A stretch of DNA of 48,817 bases from Clostridia bacterium (GTDB lineage Bacteria > Bacillota > Clostridia > Oscillospirales > Acutalibacteraceae): the NCBI GenBank assembly GCA_017474205.1, contig JAFVID010000098.1, forward strand, positions 1-48,817, read 5' to 3'. This document shows, piece by piece, positions 16,239 through 25,492 of this stretch. Every line of letters starts with the position of its first letter. Position 1 is the stretch's first letter. The notes beneath the pieces are model-generated. The model was not told where the DNA came from, ran no database searches, and saw only the letters and a list, made by a program, of their open reading frames with translations. Made by a program: the position numbers and the translations under genes.

Positions 16239-18626
16239 ATGAATAAAGAATTTTATTTGTTGTGTAATGCCCATCTTGACCCCGTGTGGTTGTGGAAGAA
16301 AGAAGAGGGGATGGCGGAGGCCATTTCCACATTCCGTGTTGCCGCAAATTTTTGTGAAAAGTATGACGGATTTATTTTTAACCACAATGAATCGGTGCTT
16401 TATGAATGGGTTGAAGAATACGAACCCGAACTTTTCAAAAGAATTCAAAACCTTGTAAAAGAGGGCAAATGGCACATTATGGGGGGCTGGTATTTGCAAC
16501 CGGATTGCATTATGCCTTCAGGAGAATCCTTTATTCGACAAATTGAAACAGGTAATGCATATTTCAAAGAAAAATTTGGTGTAACGCCCAAAACCGCAAT
16601 AAACTTTGACCCCTTTGGTCATTCAAGAGGACTTGTGCAAATCCTTGCAAAAACGGGATACGAAAGCTACCTCTTTATGCGCCCATTTAGAATTATCCCC
16701 GAACAAAATTTCATTTGGAAGGGATACGACGGTAGCGAGATTTTAGGCCATTGTTTGTTGGGAATTTATAATTCTCCCAAGGGTAGAATAAGTCAAAATT
16801 TAGACCAACTTATAGCTGTCGGCCAAGACAAAACCCTTATGTGTTGGGGCGTTGGTAACCACGGTGGCGGCCCCTCCGAAGAGGACTGGAAAACCATTTT
16901 AGAATATAAAGAAAAACACCCCGAAATTGATTTTATTACAACAAGTTGTGATGGATATTTTAGTACCGTAAACAAAGAAAATCTTCGTGTTTTTGACGGT
17001 TCCCTTATGCATTGTATGGTGGGTTGTTATACCTCAATGGCACAAATTAAACAAAAACATCGCAAACTCGAAAACGAGTTATCCCTTTGTGAAAAAATGC
17101 TTGCCGTTAGCGGTGTTAATTACGATAAAAATGAAATGAAACGAGCAGAAAAGGCACTCCTTTTTTCAGAGTTTCACGACTCTCTCCCCGGCACAATGAT
17201 TAAACCCGCCGAAGAGCAAATGCTTAGACAAATGGACTATGGTCGCGAAATCCTTGCAAATAATTGTGCAAAGGCATTTTTCAAACTTTGCGAAGGTCAA
17301 TTAGAGGGCAAACGAGGAGAAATTCCCGTTTTGGTATTTAATCCCCACCCCTATAAAATAGAGCAAGAGGTAGAGGTAGAATATCAAATAGAAGACCAAA
17401 ACTTTAACCCTACCGAGTACACCGTTGCCCGCGTCCGTACCCAAAACGGAGAATACCTCCCAACCCAAAACATCAAAGAGGATTCCAGCGTCAATTTTGA
17501 CTGGCGTAAACGTATTGTTTTCCGTGCCACCCTTGAGCCAATGAGTCTCAACCGCTTTGATTGTGAATTAGAGGTCAAAAATACAACGGGACGTCCAATC
17601 TCACCCTGTGATGAAAACGATACCCACTTCTTGTTTGAGAATGATAGATTAAAGGTAACAATCAGTAAAGAAACAGGACTTATTGATAAATATTGTGTTG
17701 ACGGCAAAGATTATCTTAAAGAAAATAGCGGTCAAATTACAGTTTTTGATGACAACGAAGACCCATGGGGAATGAACTTGGTAGGTTTCAATAACCAAAT
17801 TGATGCTTTCAAACTTGTCAGCAAGGAAGAAGCCAACGCCTTTAATGGTTATCCCGATGAAAATATCGATAACGTTCGTGTTATAGAAAATGGCGAGGTT
17901 GTAACAAAAATCCAAGCTATTTTCAAATATTCTAAATCCTATGCCGTTGTTACCTATACAATGTCAAAATTTGATGAATATGTTGACGTCAAAGTTAAAA
18001 TCTATTCCAATGATGCCAATAAATTTTATAAATTGGAATTACCAACTACCCTTGAAAACAGCGAATATGCAGGTCAAATGGCATTTGGTAGAGAAATCTT
18101 CCCAAAATCGGGTAGCGAAGTATCCTATCAAAAATGGTGTGGACTTTTTGAAGATGAAAAAGGATTCGCAGTGTTAAATAACGGTACCTACGGCGGTAGT
18201 TGTGTGGAAGATACTATGTATATTTCGGTTCTTCGTACACCCGTTTATTCCGCGCATCCCCTTGGAGACAGACCCACAACGGAACATACCAGAAGCCACG
18301 ACCATATAGATATGGGTGAGCGTGAATTCACCTATCGCTTAACCACCGAGGTTGCCTGTTTAGATGCAAAGGCAGAAGAATACGGTCAAGCCCCTTATGT
18401 TCTTAGTTTCTTCCCCTCAGGTTTGGACGAGAAAAAAGAAACCCGAGTTGAACTCAACAACCCTGCATTGATTCTTTCAAGATACGAAAAGAATGATGAC
18501 GGAACTTATAATGCCCGTATCTATAATTCGTCAAGTGTAGAACAAAGCGGAAAATTTTATTACGATAATAAAGAAATTGATATAACCTTATCACCCTATT
18601 CATTTGAAACCTATAAGGGTATATAG
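16239..18626 (+). CDS. glycoside hydrolase family 38 alpha-mannosidase
   Basis: 795 residues without a signal peptide, so probably cytoplasmic. GH38 enzymes are zinc-dependent retaining alpha-mannosidases. The zinc ligands His12 and Asp14 lie in CNAHLDPVWLW, and the nucleophile and zinc ligand Asp125 is in INFDPFGHSRG. HDSLPGT near residue 317 is the other conserved histidine region; beta-sandwich domains follow. It would trim alpha-mannosides taken up from glycans. No sugar transporter is adjacent. A sulfatase-fold membrane protein starts 12 bases after it, so the two are cotranscribed. Confidence 0.92.
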   Translation: MNKEFYLLCNAHLDPVWLWKKEEGMAEAISTFRVAANFCEKYDGFIFNHNESVLYEWVEEYEPELFKRIQNLVKEGKWHIMGGWYLQPDCIMPSGESFIRQIETGNAYFKEKFGVTPKTAINFDPFGHSRGLVQILAKTGYESYLFMRPFRIIPEQNFIWKGYDGSEILGHCLLGIYNSPKGRISQNLDQLIAVGQDKTLMCWGVGNHGGGPSEEDWKTILEYKEKHPEIDFITTSCDGYFSTVNKENLRVFDGSLMHCMVGCYTSMAQIKQKHRKLENELSLCEKMLAVSGVNYDKNEMKRAEKALLFSEFHDSLPGTMIKPAEEQMLRQMDYGREILANNCAKAFFKLCEGQLEGKRGEIPVLVFNPHPYKIEQEVEVEYQIEDQNFNPTEYTVARVRTQNGEYLPTQNIKEDSSVNFDWRKRIVFRATLEPMSLNRFDCELEVKNTTGRPISPCDENDTHFLFENDRLKVTISKETGLIDKYCVDGKDYLKENSGQITVFDDNEDPWGMNLVGFNNQIDAFKLVSKEEANAFNGYPDENIDNVRVIENGEVVTKIQAIFKYSKSYAVVTYTMSKFDEYVDVKVKIYSNDANKFYKLELPTTLENSEYAGQMAFGREIFPKSGSEVSYQKWCGLFEDEKGFAVLNNGTYGGSCVEDTMYISVLRTPVYSAHPLGDRPTTEHTRSHDHIDMGEREFTYRLTTEVACLDAKAEEYGQAPYVLSFFPSGLDEKKETRVELNNPALILSRYEKNDDGTYNARIYNSSSVEQSGKFYYDNKEIDITLSPYSFETYKGI

Positions 18627-18638
18627 GAGGTCGTCACC

Positions 18639-20159
18639 TTGAGCGAAAAGAAAAAAGTGAATAAAAAACTGCTTATCTCTGCCATACTTCTTTTGGCAGG
18701 CAATTTGCTTCTTTTTCTAACAATTTGGATGATGGGAAAATACGAAAAGGTTTATTTTGACCAATTTCTTTTCCAAATGAAATCATCCTCACAAGGGGTT
18801 CATAGAGAACTTGCCAACAGTGCCGTAACACGAGTTTTAGGTCTTGGACTTATTGCTACGGGAATAGAGATTTTCATTTATCGTATTCTTTCGGGTAGAG
18901 TAGAAAAATTAAAAGAAAAAAATAAATCTTATCTTAAGTACTGCACCTCAAAGGCGTGTGTCTTTTTTCAAAAAAAGGTTTTACCAATAGCCCTTTGCAT
19001 TTTTATCACCGCAACGGGAATACTTGTAAGCCGTCTTGAAATATTCGCCTATGCTCAGGCGGTATCAACAGAGTCGGGATTCATTGAACTTAATTATAAA
19101 AATCCAAACGATGTTGAGTTAACCTTTCCAAAAGAAAAAAGGAATCTCATATACATATTCCTTGAATCAATGGAAAACACCTTTGCCGACAAGCAAAATA
19201 ATTCTTATAATATAGATTTTATTCCTGAACTTACCGCCCTTGCAAACGAAAATATTAGTTTTTCAAATACCGATGGTGTAGGCGGAATTTTAAGTTTTGG
19301 CGGTACCAACTGGACCGCAGCGGCAATGGTATCTCAAACTTCGGGAGTAACCGTAAAAGTGCCATTTTCCGCCGATGCTTATGGCGATAATACCGTGTTT
19401 ATCCCGGGTATAGTATCCATAGGTGAAGTCCTTGAAAAACAAGGATATAACCAAACCGTACTAATGGGTTCAGATGCATATTTCCACGGTCGTGAAACCT
19501 ATTTTACCGATCACGGAAATTATAATATTTTAGATACAAAATCCCTTAAAGCCACAGGCCGACTTGATGAAGATTATCGTGAGTGGTGGGGTTTTGAGGA
19601 TGAAAAACTTTTCACCTTTGCAAAGGAAGAATTAACCCGACTTTCTAAAGAGAACAAACCTTTTAATTTCACAATGCTCACCGCCGATACCCATTTCCCT
19701 AACGGATATAAATGCCGATTATGTAAAGAAAAATACGATGAACAGTATGCAAACGTTTTAGGATGTTCATCAAAGCAGGTGGCAGCATTTGTAGAGTGGA
19801 TAAAAACCCAAGATTTCTACAAAAATACCACGATTATCATTTGCGGAGACCACCTCACTATGGATTCTGACTTTCTTTCAGGGGTAGATGATGACTACGT
19901 TCGCACTAATTATAACTGCATTATCAATTCCGCAGTAACAACCCAAAAACAAAACAATCGTAAGTTTGGCTCTTTCGATATGTTCCCAACTACCCTTGCG
20001 GCTATGGGTGTTAAAATAAAGGGAGAAAGAGTGGGCCTTGGCACCAACCTTTTTTCAAACCAAAAAACGTTAACCGAAGAATATGGTTTTGATGTGTTGA
20101 ATAATGAACTAAAAAAACAATCAAAATTCTACAATAGAGAGTTTTTAGGCGAAGATTAG
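18639..20159 (+). CDS. LTA synthase / phosphoglycerol transferase-like membrane protein (sulfatase fold)
   Basis: 506 residues with two to three N-terminal membrane segments (about 10-32, 63-82, 114-131), then an extracytoplasmic alkaline phosphatase/sulfatase-fold domain. Probable metal ligand Glu176 is in YIFLESMEN; the nucleophile is Thr226 in GGTNWTAAAM; the other metal site is in ICGDHLTMDSD. Family relatives (LtaS, OpgB) transfer phosphoglycerol to teichoic acids or glycans. LtaS usually has five membrane segments, so this shorter form may be a different transferase. The start is TTG at 18639, with a full AGGAGG 8 bases upstream and 12 bases after the mannosidase stop. Confidence 0.85.
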   Translation: MSEKKKVNKKLLISAILLLAGNLLLFLTIWMMGKYEKVYFDQFLFQMKSSSQGVHRELANSAVTRVLGLGLIATGIEIFIYRILSGRVEKLKEKNKSYLKYCTSKACVFFQKKVLPIALCIFITATGILVSRLEIFAYAQAVSTESGFIELNYKNPNDVELTFPKEKRNLIYIFLESMENTFADKQNNSYNIDFIPELTALANENISFSNTDGVGGILSFGGTNWTAAAMVSQTSGVTVKVPFSADAYGDNTVFIPGIVSIGEVLEKQGYNQTVLMGSDAYFHGRETYFTDHGNYNILDTKSLKATGRLDEDYREWWGFEDEKLFTFAKEELTRLSKENKPFNFTMLTADTHFPNGYKCRLCKEKYDEQYANVLGCSSKQVAAFVEWIKTQDFYKNTTIIICGDHLTMDSDFLSGVDDDYVRTNYNCIINSAVTTQKQNNRKFGSFDMFPTTLAAMGVKIKGERVGLGTNLFSNQKTLTEEYGFDVLNNELKKQSKFYNREFLGED

Positions 20160-20196
20160 TTTAAGAATATATAAAAACAATATAGAGGTTTAAAAT

Positions 20197-21609
20197 ATGC
20201 GTAAAACAAAAATAGTGTGCACCATTGGTCCTGCAAGTGAGTCTGAAGAAATAATCAAAGGGCTTTGCATTGCGGGAATGAATGTTGCAAGACTTAACTT
20301 TTCTCACAGCAATCACGAGGAACATCAATATAGAATTGATATGATTAAAAAGGTTCGTTCCGATCTTAACCTTCCCATCGCAATTATGCTTGATACCAAA
20401 GGCCCCGAATATCGAATCAAAACCTTTAAGAATCAAAAAATCAACCTTAATACGGGTGATAAATTTACCTTTACCACCGAAAATGTTATAGGGGATGAAA
20501 CACGGGTTTCGGTAAACTATAAAAACCTCCCCGATGAATTATCGGTAGGCGATACCATTTTACTCAACAACGGCCTTTTAACCTTTGAAGTTGTAGCCAT
20601 CAATGGTACCAGTATTGAATGTGTTGTAGTTATTGGTGGAGAACTTTCAAACAGAAAGAGTATGAGTTTCCCCGGTAAGGTAATGAAGCAAGAATACCTT
20701 TCCGAGCAAGATAAAAAAGATATTGCCTTTGGTGCGAAAAACGATGTAGATTATATTGCGTGTTCTTTTGTATCAAATAAACAAGATCTTTTAGATGTCC
20801 GTAATTATCTCAAAGAAATCGGTGCAGATAACATTGAACTGATTGCAAAAATCGAAAATCAATCTGGTGTTGATAACATCGAAAGTATTTGTGAGGTTTG
20901 CGACGGTATTATGATTGCCCGTGGAGATATGGGTGTAGAAATCCCCTTCAAAATGCTCCCCGCCATACAAAAAAGACTTATAACCAAATGCCGTTTGCTT
21001 GGTAAAAGGGTTATAACTGCAACCGAAATGCTTGAATCGATGATTAGTAATCCAAGACCTACCAGAGCGGAAATTTCCGATATTGCCAATGCTGTATATG
21101 ATGGAACAAGTGCTATTATGTTATCGGGAGAAACCGCCGCAGGTAAATATCCCGTGGAGGCGGTTAAAACTATGGCAGAAATTGCCGAAACTGCTGAAAG
21201 TAATATCCACTATCAAAAGCGTTTTCACAATGCGGAATTTAAGATAAAAAATTCCGTTGACGCAATCTCCCACTCCACCTGCGGAATGGCAATAGATCTT
21301 GATGCAAACGCGATTGTTGCTTGTACCATTTCGGGAATGACCGCCCGAATGGTATCCCGTTTCCGTCCTCCTGTTCCCATTTTAGGACTTACCACCGATG
21401 AACGTACCTGGCGAAAACTTGCTCTTTCTTGGGGCGTTATCCCCGCAATGTCCGAAATGTTCCCCTCCACCGACGTTCTTTTTTATACCGCTAAGAAAAT
21501 TGCCGAGCAAGAATTGAAACTTACCAAAGGCGATAAGATCATTATCACAGGTGGCGATACAAGCGGTAGAATAGGCAATACAAGTCTTATAAAAATTGAA
21601 GATATATAA
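20197..21609 (+). CDS. pyk: pyruvate kinase
   Basis: 470 residues: the standard form without the extra C-terminal PEP-utilising domain found in Bacillus Pyk. Visible are KIVCTIGPASES at the N-terminus, MNVARLNFSHS, the metal/PEP site IEDxxG-type region IAKIENQSGVDNI, the ARGDMGVEIP segment, and the signature around ITATEMLESMISNPRPTRAE. It makes ATP and pyruvate from PEP. It starts 37 bases after the sulfatase-fold gene, so it may be in the same transcript or have its own promoter. A bidirectional terminator follows. Confidence 0.97.
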   Translation: MRKTKIVCTIGPASESEEIIKGLCIAGMNVARLNFSHSNHEEHQYRIDMIKKVRSDLNLPIAIMLDTKGPEYRIKTFKNQKINLNTGDKFTFTTENVIGDETRVSVNYKNLPDELSVGDTILLNNGLLTFEVVAINGTSIECVVVIGGELSNRKSMSFPGKVMKQEYLSEQDKKDIAFGAKNDVDYIACSFVSNKQDLLDVRNYLKEIGADNIELIAKIENQSGVDNIESICEVCDGIMIARGDMGVEIPFKMLPAIQKRLITKCRLLGKRVITATEMLESMISNPRPTRAEISDIANAVYDGTSAIMLSGETAAGKYPVEAVKTMAEIAETAESNIHYQKRFHNAEFKIKNSVDAISHSTCGMAIDLDANAIVACTISGMTARMVSRFRPPVPILGLTTDERTWRKLALSWGVIPAMSEMFPSTDVLFYTAKKIAEQELKLTKGDKIIITGGDTSGRIGNTSLIKIEDI

Positions 21610-21615
21610 AATAAA

Positions 21616-21646
21616 AAGCATCCCAATTCAAAAGAATGGGATGCTT
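21616..21646. terminator. bidirectional intrinsic terminator between pyk and the nucleotidyltransferase gene
   Basis: AAGCATCCCA (21616-21625) pairs with TGGGATGCTT (21637-21646), extended inward by ATTC/GAAT with a bulge. A T-run follows on the plus strand (AATTTTTTT) and also on the minus strand. Confidence 0.9.
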
Positions 21647-21668
21647 AATTTTTTTATAAAGGAAATAT

Positions 21669-22583
21669 TTAGTCCCAAAGTTTTTCGGGATATACCTTGG
21701 TTTTAATAAGTTTTTCAATGGCGGCTTTAACCATGGGCTTGTCTTCTTTATAGGTTACACCAAACCAACGTTCATTGGTGGAAAGCACCTTAACAGATGC
21801 ATAACCGTCATCAATGCATTTGCCAACCGATTCGGGAAGTAAGCACTCTGCCTTTTCGGGGACGGGATGTTCAGAAGCGAAAAATTCTTTAAGGTCGTTA
21901 TCAAGACGGGGGAATATAGCGGGAGTAAGACCGAAGAAGTTCATAGAAACAGGGGAGGAGAGAACTAATTTTTCAGTGGTACCGTCTTCAAGATAAGAGG
22001 TAGCACGGCAACGACCTTTTTCAATCTTTTTGTGTTCTTTAATGCTGGTGAGATTATTGTTTTCATCAACTTGACAAACACCGCGGGATACAGTACCACT
22101 ATCGGAAAGGGTGTTTTTAAGAACGTAACCTGCAAGACAGAAGTTTACGTCTTTTGCATCTGCAGTTTCGGTGAGGAAATCATAAACGAGTTTAAATGCT
22201 TCAGGACCATAATAGTCATCAGCGTTAATAACTGCAAAGGGTTCTTTAACAACGTCGCGACAACACCAAATAGCGTGGGAGGTACCCCAGGGTTTTTCTC
22301 TCTCAATGAATTTAGTGCTACCTTCTGGAAGATCGTTAATGCCTTGGAAAACGTAGTCAACCTGAATGTGTTTGCTAACTCTGTCGCCGACGTTTTCTTT
22401 GAAAACTGCAAGATTTTCTTCTTTAATAATAAACACAACGCGGTCAAAACCTGCGCGTTTTGCATCAAAAATGCTGTAATCAACAAGAAGTTCGTCATTA
22501 GGACCAAACTTTTCAAGTTGTTTCAAACTACCATAACGACTGGCCATACCGCCAGCCATAATAACTAAGGATGCTTTTGCCAT
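21669..22583 (-). CDS. sugar-phosphate nucleotidyltransferase family protein
   Basis: 304 residues with a GT-A nucleotidyltransferase fold. The nucleotide-binding loop is LVIMAGGMASRYGSLKQLE, a variant of the usual GGxGTR loop, and FAVINADDYYG supplies the metal-binding aspartates. The sugar and nucleotide cannot be read; it may make an NDP-sugar for cell-wall or surface glycans. ATG 22583 is chosen because GGAGGG lies 7 bases upstream. It has its own promoter at 22614-22642 and ends at a terminator shared with pyk, so it is a separate unit from the aro operon. Confidence 0.85.
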   Translation of the reverse strand: MAKASLVIMAGGMASRYGSLKQLEKFGPNDELLVDYSIFDAKRAGFDRVVFIIKEENLAVFKENVGDRVSKHIQVDYVFQGINDLPEGSTKFIEREKPWGTSHAIWCCRDVVKEPFAVINADDYYGPEAFKLVYDFLTETADAKDVNFCLAGYVLKNTLSDSGTVSRGVCQVDENNNLTSIKEHKKIEKGRCRATSYLEDGTTEKLVLSSPVSMNFFGLTPAIFPRLDNDLKEFFASEHPVPEKAECLLPESVGKCIDDGYASVKVLSTNERWFGVTYKEDKPMVKAAIEKLIKTKVYPEKLWD

Positions 22584-22613
22584 TTGTGTTCCCTCCAAAG
22601 GTTATTTTCATAA

Positions 22614-22642
22614 ATTATACCATATTTCAACAATGTTTGCAA
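22614..22642 (-). promoter_or_regulatory. promoter of the nucleotidyltransferase gene
   Basis: On the minus strand TTGCAA, 17 bases and TATAAT (ATTATA at 22614-22619 on plus), with TGG just ahead of the -10. It lies 30 bases upstream of the ATG, right after the aro operon ends. Confidence 0.75.
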
Positions 22643-22656
22643 TAGTAATAAAAAGT

Positions 22657-23091
22657 TTAATTTTCGATATAATTTTTAATAAATTCAATCGCCATTTTAT
22701 AGGAATCAAAACCCATACCTGCAAAACGACCAATACAGGCAATACCGGCATAGGATATGTGACGGAACGCCTCTCTTTCGGAGGGCTCACTCAAATGCAC
22801 CTCAACCGCAGGGATGCCCACCGCTTTAAGTGCATCGAGTATAGCAATACTTGTGTGGGTGTAGGCGGCAGGGTTAATAATAATCCCGTCAAAATTATTA
22901 TACGCCTCTTGAATTTTATCCACCAAAACACCTTCATGATTAGATTGAAAAACCTCAATTTCAATATCCGATTCTTTAGCCCAAGATTCAAGTTGATTTT
23001 CTAAGTCGGAGTAGGTTTTATTGCCGTAAATTGCAGGTTCTCTAATGCCCAACATATTTATATTCGGTCCGTTAAGAACTAAAATTTTCAT
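22657..23091 (-). CDS. aroQ: 3-dehydroquinate dehydratase, type II
   Basis: 144 residues, the size of type II enzymes that convert 3-dehydroquinate to 3-dehydroshikimate. The N-terminal ILVLNGPNINMLGIREPAIYG carries Arg17 and catalytic Tyr22. Asn73 is in IINPAAYTHTS, and His99 in VEVHLSEP. It overlaps the aroE-aroK fusion by 4 bases (ATGA) and is the last gene of the aromatic operon. No hairpin was seen after it; the next promoter begins within 15 bases of its stop. Confidence 0.95.
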   Translation of the reverse strand: MKILVLNGPNINMLGIREPAIYGNKTYSDLENQLESWAKESDIEIEVFQSNHEGVLVDKIQEAYNNFDGIIINPAAYTHTSIAILDALKAVGIPAVEVHLSEPSEREAFRHISYAGIACIGRFAGMGFDSYKMAIEFIKNYIEN

Positions 23092-24326
23092 TTAAGATAC
23101 TCCTTTACCGCCTTTATAATTGATTGTGCCGTATCGGCAGGTGTTGCACATAGTTTCACCTTAATATCCGCTGTTTCTTCATACAAAGGCAAGCGTTCTT
23201 CGTGCATTTTTTTGAGGGTAGATATATCTTTAGAAAGTGGTCTGCCTTCGGTGTCAAGGGATGATATATCACTCTCGATAAATACCACCACCGAATTAGA
23301 TTTAATAATATCACGGTTTTCTTTGCGAAGTATCGCACCGCCACCGGTGGCAATAACCTGACCCTTTTCTTTGCAAATATCAAAGCAAATTTCCGCCTCA
23401 ATATTTCTAAAATATTCCTCACCCTTTTCCTTAAAAATGGTGGGAATATTTTGTCCTTCTTTTTCTACAATGAGGGCATCAATATCCTTTAGAGTTCGGT
23501 TTTCAATTTCAGATATTTCCTTTGCAACGGTGGATTTACCGCACCCCGGCATTCCAATAAGGGTAATGTTCACCGAATTGTATTTAAGGGTAGAGAGTGC
23601 CATTCCAATAACATTTTCGGGAATAGTTTTACCCAAAAATCTCTCACCGCTTTTAATGCCTTGAACGGTAAGCATTAAAAGTCCGCCACAATTGGGAACA
23701 CCTAACCTTTTCGCATCGAGTAAAAGTTTGGTACGATATGGATTATATATCATATCGAATACGCCCTTAAGGGATGAAAAACGGGTTAAATCAACAACCC
23801 TTTCATTCACATTTGGATACATTCCAACAGGGGTACAGTTTATAATAATATCTGCGTCAAAATGTCTTTTATAAAGATTATCATAGTTGTTTTCGCCACT
23901 ACGAGATACAACAATAATCTCTCTTGCACCTTTATCTTCGCAAACCTTTTGTGCCGTGAGGGATGCCCCACCACTACCTAAAACAACAACCTTTTTACCA
24001 TCTACCTTTGTGCCAACGCTATTTATCATAGCACAAAAACCATCGTAATCGGTGTTGTGTCCAATGATATTCCCCTCGTTATCACGATAAATGGTGTTTA
24101 CCGCACCGATTTTTTCTGCTTCGGGGGATAGGGCATCACAGTATTTGATTACATCTTTTTTGTAAGGAATGGTAACGTTGAGTCCATCGAAATCGCCCTT
24201 TTCAAAATAAGCATCAAGGTCTTCGGGTTCAATCTCCCTTAAAGTGTAGGAGTAATCGGCAAAGATACCGTGAAGTTGTGGTGATAAACTGTGAATAAGT
24301 TTTCTGCCTAAAAGTTCAATCTTCAT
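23088..24326 (-). CDS. bifunctional shikimate dehydrogenase / shikimate kinase (AroE-AroK fusion)
   Basis: 412 residues. Residues 1-250 are AroE: shikimate-binding HSLSPQLHG (12-20), catalytic lysine in LNVTIPYKK (49-57), NTDYDG (91-96), NADP loop VVLGSGGASLTA, and the late GGLLMLTVQG. Residues 252-412 are AroK: P-loop GMPGCGKST (258-266), DIDALIV, EEYFRNIEAE, the GGGAILR motif, and EGRPLSKD in the lid. It thus makes shikimate and phosphorylates it. No stop or frame shift lies between the halves. It overlaps aroQ by 4 bases and starts 12 bases after pheA. Confidence 0.94.
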   Translation of the reverse strand: MKIELLGRKLIHSLSPQLHGIFADYSYTLREIEPEDLDAYFEKGDFDGLNVTIPYKKDVIKYCDALSPEAEKIGAVNTIYRDNEGNIIGHNTDYDGFCAMINSVGTKVDGKKVVVLGSGGASLTAQKVCEDKGAREIIVVSRSGENNYDNLYKRHFDADIIINCTPVGMYPNVNERVVDLTRFSSLKGVFDMIYNPYRTKLLLDAKRLGVPNCGGLLMLTVQGIKSGERFLGKTIPENVIGMALSTLKYNSVNITLIGMPGCGKSTVAKEISEIENRTLKDIDALIVEKEGQNIPTIFKEKGEEYFRNIEAEICFDICKEKGQVIATGGGAILRKENRDIIKSNSVVVFIESDISSLDTEGRPLSKDISTLKKMHEERLPLYEETADIKVKLCATPADTAQSIIKAVKEYLK

Positions 24327-24338
24327 TAGAAAAACCTT

Positions 24339-25478
24339 CTATTTTTCAATATAACTTCCCAAGTAAGAGAAGGTATCGCAGTCATTTTCGAGTTCACAAA
24401 GAATGGTTTTAAGATTTTCGTTATAGATAGATGCATCAATATCAAAATAGAACATAAACTCAAAATTGCTACCCGATTTTGGACGGCTTTCAAGTTTGGT
24501 AAGATTAAGTCCCAATGCTGCAAAGCGTGCGATGATATTGTATAGAGTGCCCGGTTTGTTGGGAAGTGTCATAACAAGGGCGGTTTTAGATGCCCCCGCA
24601 TATATTTCGGGTTCCTTCGATATGCAAATAAAACGTGTGTAATTGTTATCGGAATTTTGAATATTCTCGTCAATAATATCGAGTCCGTAAAGAGAAGAAC
24701 AATCTTTAGAGCCAATAGCTGCAACGTCTTTTCTTCCACATTCCGCCACCATTTTTGCGGCAACGGCGGTGTTTTCACAAACGGTAACCTTAACGTCTTT
24801 AAGGGTGTCAAGATATTTTGAACATTGGTCAATGGCTTGTTTGTGGGAGAATATTTCCCGAATTTCGCCCTTTTTAACACCTTTTGGCACCATAATCTTG
24901 TGGTCAATGCAAAGTCGTGTACTTGCAGTAACGTAGCAGTTGTGCTTGTTCATAAGGTCATATACTGCATTAACCGAACCTGCGTTACTGTTTTCTAAAG
25001 GAAGAATACCGTATTTGCAAAGGCCGCTTTCTACTGCGGTAAATACCTTGTCGAAGGTAGAAAAATACATAATGGTAGGATATTCAAACAAATGTGAACA
25101 AGCAATTTGAGAATAAGCCCCCTCAACACCCTGACAGGCAACAATAGCACGACCCGGCATTTCTACAGGAGGAGCAGATACCGCCTTTTCCAAAAGTTCT
25201 GAAAGTTTAGATGTGGGGTTGATGATCTTTCTTTGATAAGAACGACTTAAATCGAATAAAGTGCTCCAAAGGGTCTTTGCATAACTTTCAAGTTCTTTAG
25301 GCATATCCTCGGTAACTTTATTTATAATCTCTCTTTCTCTTGCAGAATTGAAAACGGGCATATCGTTTTCAATTTTATATTCAGCGACCTTGCGGGATGC
25401 ATCCATCCTTTTAAGAAACAATTCCGCAAGTTCCGTGTCGATTTTATCAATTTCATTTCGTAAATCTTTAATATCCAT
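24339..25478 (-). CDS. pheA: bifunctional chorismate mutase / prephenate dehydratase (P-protein)
   Basis: 379 residues in three parts. Residues 1-85 are an AroQ-class chorismate mutase (IKDLRNEIDKIDTELAELF). About 105-285 is prephenate dehydratase (CQGVEGAYSQIA, and the catalytic TRF in NNYTRFICIS). About 300-375 is a C-terminal ACT domain with the Phe-binding TKLESRPKSG. It makes phenylpyruvate, with likely feedback by Phe (family knowledge). ATG 25478 is used because AAAGGATG precedes it at normal spacing; a longer start at 25523 would run into aroC. It lies 14 bases after aroC. Confidence 0.95.
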   Translation of the reverse strand: MDIKDLRNEIDKIDTELAELFLKRMDASRKVAEYKIENDMPVFNSAREREIINKVTEDMPKELESYAKTLWSTLFDLSRSYQRKIINPTSKLSELLEKAVSAPPVEMPGRAIVACQGVEGAYSQIACSHLFEYPTIMYFSTFDKVFTAVESGLCKYGILPLENSNAGSVNAVYDLMNKHNCYVTASTRLCIDHKIMVPKGVKKGEIREIFSHKQAIDQCSKYLDTLKDVKVTVCENTAVAAKMVAECGRKDVAAIGSKDCSSLYGLDIIDENIQNSDNNYTRFICISKEPEIYAGASKTALVMTLPNKPGTLYNIIARFAALGLNLTKLESRPKSGSNFEFMFYFDIDASIYNENLKTILCELENDCDTFSYLGSYIEK

Positions 25479-25492
25479 TTTAAGCACATCCT

